This document shows, in pieces, positions 62,966 through 64,000 of a stretch of DNA of 64,000 nt. Each line of letters starts with the position of its first letter. The stretch's first letter is position 1. The notes below the pieces were generated by a model. That model was not told the origin of the DNA. It was given only the letters and a program-made list of their open reading frames with translations, and did no database searches. This DNA comes from Paralithodes platypus. Lineage: Eukaryota > Arthropoda > Malacostraca > Decapoda > Lithodidae. A program made the translations under genes and the position numbers. The stretch is taken from assembly GCA_032716605.1 (NCBI GenBank), contig CM064539.1, forward strand, positions 2,236,980 to 2,300,979, read 5' to 3'.

Positions 62966-63575
62966 ATATGACGTTGGTGAATATGACGTTGGTGAATATG
63001 ACGTTGGTATATATGACGTTGGTGAATATGACGTTGGTAAATATGACTTTGGTGAATATGACGTTGGTGAATATGACGTTGGTAAATATGACGTTGGTGA
63101 ATATGACGTTGGTGAATATGACGTTGGTGAATATGACGTTGGTGAATATGACGTTGGTGAATATGACGTTGGTGAATATGACGTTGGTGAATATGACGTT
63201 GGTGAATATGACGTTGGTGAATATGGCGTTGGTGAATATGACGTTGGTGAATATGACGTTGGTGAATATGACGTTGGTGAATATGACGTTGGTGAATATG
63301 ACGTTGGTGAATATGACGTTGGTGAATATGACGTTGGTGAATATGACGTTGGTGAATATGACGTTGGTGAATATGACGTTGGTGAATATGACGTTGGTAA
63401 ATATGACATTGGTGAATATGACGTTGGTGAATATGACGTTGGTAAATATGACGTTGGTGAATATGACGTTGGTGAATATGACGTTGGTGAATATGACGTT
63501 GGTGAATATGACGTTGGTGAATATGACGTTGGTAAATATGACGTTGGTGAATATGACGTTGGTAAATATGACGTT
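62966..63575. repeat. 15-bp minisatellite
   Basis: About 40 units of TATGACGTTGGTGAA. Because the unit is a multiple of three, all frames stay open; the 205- and 278-codon frames on opposite strands are artefacts. Confidence 0.98.
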
Positions 63576-63626
63576 CTTGGTGTAACAGAAGGAAAACCTG
63601 GGTAACTATTATATTTTACACCGATT

Positions 63627-63930
63627 TTTATTTTTATCTTTCTCTCCTTTTCTCTCTTTCCCTGGCTTGTATCCATTCGGCCCCTTTCAGCCAACTGTTT
63701 TAAGACGTTTATCCCCATCCAGGTGTCGATTTCTTCCTGGCGAGCGATAGCAAGCCAGCATTGTATGGAGAAATCCGGCTTCACCGGAGACATTTTTCTA
63801 TCGAAAAATTTACAAATTTAGCTTGCTGTCAAAACAAAAATATATATATGCTGGCTCGCTACCGCTCACCAGGAAAATATTGACACCTGGATGGGGGTAA
63901 ACGTCTTAAAATAGAAGGCTGAATGGGGGC
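63627..63930 (+). mobile_element. Family C copy, ends eroded
   Basis: CTCTCCTTTTCTCTCTTTCC to GGCTGAATGGGGGCAAAT around the loop CCGGCTTCACCGG. The flanks both carry AAATATGAC then TTCTTGGTGTAACA, so it sits within the edge of the minisatellite region. Confidence 0.88.
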
Positions 63931-64000
63931 AAATCTAGTAGGTAAATACTAAGTTGGTAAATATGACTTTCTTGGTGTAACATTGTACTCCAGAAGGAAA

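Noticed and set aside
62957..63793. 205- and 278-codon frames (YMTLVN and SPTSY repeats) resembling repetitive secreted proteins
   Set aside because: The 15-bp unit is a multiple of three, so both strands read open; no start context, signal peptide or unique sequence.

Overview
Eukaryotic, repeat-dominated DNA, best read as a crustacean (probably decapod) genome. The reasons are telomere-like CCTAA runs (arthropod TTAGG type), jockey/CR1-like LINEs and RTE-like remnants, tRNA-derived SINEs, an arthropod-type ionotropic receptor, very dense microsatellites, and a repeat starting agaacataag with CGGGAGTCTGCAG-like sequence that I associate with decapods (memory, not checked). I see no bacterial operon, rRNA, true tRNA or CRISPR array.

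Host genes are few. (1) 10442-11308 (+): an intronless 288-aa multi-pass membrane protein I do not recognise, followed 10 bp after its stop by eight 65-bp tandem repeats. (2) 31357-36329 (+): a complete four-exon ZIP zinc transporter (SLC39A1/2/3 type, 434 aa), all splice phases agreeing. (3) 56710-45401 (-): eight phase-compatible exons of an ionotropic receptor (variant iGluR), 541 codons from the N-terminal domain to the end of ligand-binding lobe S2; the first exon(s) and the M4 exon are not seen. A TATA promoter candidate with a CAGCTG cluster and a 5' splice donor lies at 22839-23440.

The rest is mobile DNA. For brevity I name families by letter. A: about 330-380 bp, TTAA-GGGGA/G ... 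CCCC-TTAA, core GCGAGCGATAGCGAGC plus the hairpin CCGGCCTTCGGCCGG. B: about 215 bp foldback, TTAA-CCCTTT(G/C)... ending GGG-TTAA, piggyBac-like. C: about 360-385 bp near-perfect foldback centred on CCGGCTTCGCCGG, TTAA-flanked and sharing core words with A. D, G, M: larger piggyBac-like MITEs. E, J, K: other foldbacks. F: a GATA-tailed short element. H, I, L: unclassified. SINE: tRNA-derived. LINEs: Jk1 (common, 5'-truncated, poly-A tail), Jk2 (A/C-rich, AAC tail), Jk3 (near full length, endonuclease plus RT), one CR1-like and two RTE-like remnants. '+' for A means the strand carrying GCGAGCGATAGCGAGC.

Layout: 1-10 kb minisatellite then MITE clusters; 10-12 kb orphan gene; 12-19 kb MITEs, microsatellites and a 1.7-kb poly-C/palindrome minisatellite; 19-31 kb LINEs, a purine minisatellite and the promoter candidate; 31-36 kb zinc transporter; 37-45 kb LINEs and MITEs; 45-57 kb receptor gene, its introns largely mobile DNA; 57-64 kb MITEs and minisatellites. 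The most striking theme is MITEs joined end to end through a single shared TTAA, with minisatellites that have grown out of transposon ends.
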